Assembly (NCBI GenBank): GCA_013298245.1
Contig: JAAFHD010000107.1
Location: 1,229-9,975, forward strand
Length of the DNA: 8,747 nt
Source of the DNA: Alphaproteobacteria bacterium
GTDB lineage: Bacteria > Pseudomonadota > Alphaproteobacteria > Acetobacterales > Acetobacteraceae
Direction of reading: 5' to 3'
Below, piece by piece: positions 8,115 through 8,747 of this stretch. The stretch's first letter is position 1. Each line of letters begins with the position of its first letter. A model generated the notes under the pieces. It worked only from the letters and a program-made list of their open reading frames with translations. It was not told the origin of the DNA and did no database searches. The translations under genes were made by a program, and so were the position numbers.

Positions 8115-8747
8115 ATGAAGCTCACGCGCAAAGTCAAAGAAATCCTCTCCTGGTATGAGAGCGACAACCCCGGCACGCGCGCGAATCTCGCCCGCATCCT
8201 GATGCAGGGCAAGCTCGGCGGCACCGGGCGCATGGTGATCCTGCCGGTCGATCAGGGCTTCGAGCATGGCCCGGCGCGCAGCTTTGCGCCCAACCCAGCG
8301 GCCTATGACCCGCATTATCATTTCGAGCTGGCGATCGAGGCGGGGCTGAACGCCTATGCAGCACCGCTGGGCATGATCGAAGCGGGGGCTGGTTCCTTCG
8401 CCGGCTGCATCCCGACCATCCTGAAGGTCAATTCCTCCAACAGCCTGTCCACCACCAAGGACCAGGCGGTGACCGGCACCGTGGGCGATGCGCTGCGGCT
8501 GGGTTGCTCGGCGATCGGCTTCACCATCTATCCGGGCAGCGAATACCAGTTCGAGCTGATGGAAGAGCTGCGCGAGCTGGCCGCCGAAGCCAAGGATGCG
8601 GGCCTGGCCGTGGTGGTGTGGTCCTATCCGCGCGGCCCGATGCTGGACAAGGTGGGCGAAACCGCACTCGACATCTGCGCCTATGCCGCACACATGGCAG
8701 CACTTCTGGGTGCGCACATCATCAAGGTGAAGCCGCCGACGGACGCG
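8115..8747 (+). CDS. Class I fructose-bisphosphate aldolase (DhnA/FbaB type), 3'-truncated
   Basis: The gene starts at ATG 8115 and is open to the window edge, giving 211 residues of an expected 300-340. It matches the metal-independent, Schiff-base aldolases of the DhnA/FbaB group (COG1830-like), which reversibly split fructose 1,6-bisphosphate into dihydroxyacetone phosphate and glyceraldehyde 3-phosphate. Evidence is the ILPVDQGFEHGP block (42-53), LKVNSSNSL (103-111), GFTIYPGSEYQ (135-145), VVVWSYPRGP (166-175) and ADxxK-like HIIKVKPPTD (201-210). The catalytic lysine in this family lies in or close to that last block (Lys204 or Lys206 are candidates), and the C-terminal phosphate-binding part is outside the window. 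It is preceded by a good ribosome-binding site and a 64-bp gap, so it probably belongs to a separate transcription unit for central carbon metabolism. Confidence in the family is high; the gene symbol is left open because naming differs. Confidence 0.92.
   Translation, partial: MKLTRKVKEILSWYESDNPGTRANLARILMQGKLGGTGRMVILPVDQGFEHGPARSFAPNPAAYDPHYHFELAIEAGLNAYAAPLGMIEAGAGSFAGCIPTILKVNSSNSLSTTKDQAVTGTVGDALRLGCSAIGFTIYPGSEYQFELMEELRELAAEAKDAGLAVVVWSYPRGPMLDKVGETALDICAYAAHMAALLGAHIIKVKPPTDA

Overview
The window is about 8.7 kb of very GC-rich DNA, densely packed with genes and strongly biased to GCG/CGC-type codons. Protein features and the gene order suggest an alphaproteobacterium, most likely of the Acetobacteraceae (Roseomonas-like); this lineage call is an inference from recall, not from a search. 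No mobile elements, tRNAs, rRNAs or CRISPR arrays were seen, and all complete genes look intact.

Layout: (1) The left edge holds the C-terminal part of a TVP38/TMEM64 (DedA-like) membrane protein on the + strand. It converges with, and overlaps by 20 bp, the end of a minus-strand operon. (2) The minus-strand operon (about 3253 down to 424) reads hutF (formimidoylglutamate deiminase), then an SDR oxidoreductase, then an enoyl-CoA hydratase-like protein. The genes are joined by ATGA and TTGA stop/start overlaps, and an inverted repeat followed by seven T residues lies at the operon's end. (3) A 54-bp divergent gap (3254-3307) is the only space for promoters of both operons. (4) The plus-strand operon (3308-8050) reads hutU, hutH, hutI and a PaaI-type hotdog thioesterase, again with overlapping stop/start codons. 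(5) After a 64-bp gap, a class I (DhnA/FbaB-type) fructose-bisphosphate aldolase begins and runs off the right edge.

Function: HutH deaminates histidine to urocanate, HutU hydrates urocanate to imidazolonepropionate, HutI opens the ring to N-formimino-L-glutamate, and HutF deiminates that to N-formyl-L-glutamate plus ammonia. This is the five-step route. Its last enzyme (HutG, N-formylglutamate deformylase), the usual repressor HutC and any histidine/urocanate transporter are absent from the window. Catalytic residues of all four Hut enzymes are visible.

The main curiosities are the three acyl-CoA-type or redox genes (SDR, enoyl-CoA hydratase, thioesterase) wired into the two hut operons without an obvious role in the textbook pathway, the very short divergent promoter region with possibly leaderless starts, and the inverted repeat that contains both convergent stop codons. 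I see no clear evidence for a wholly new system; this is mostly a well-formed histidine utilisation locus.
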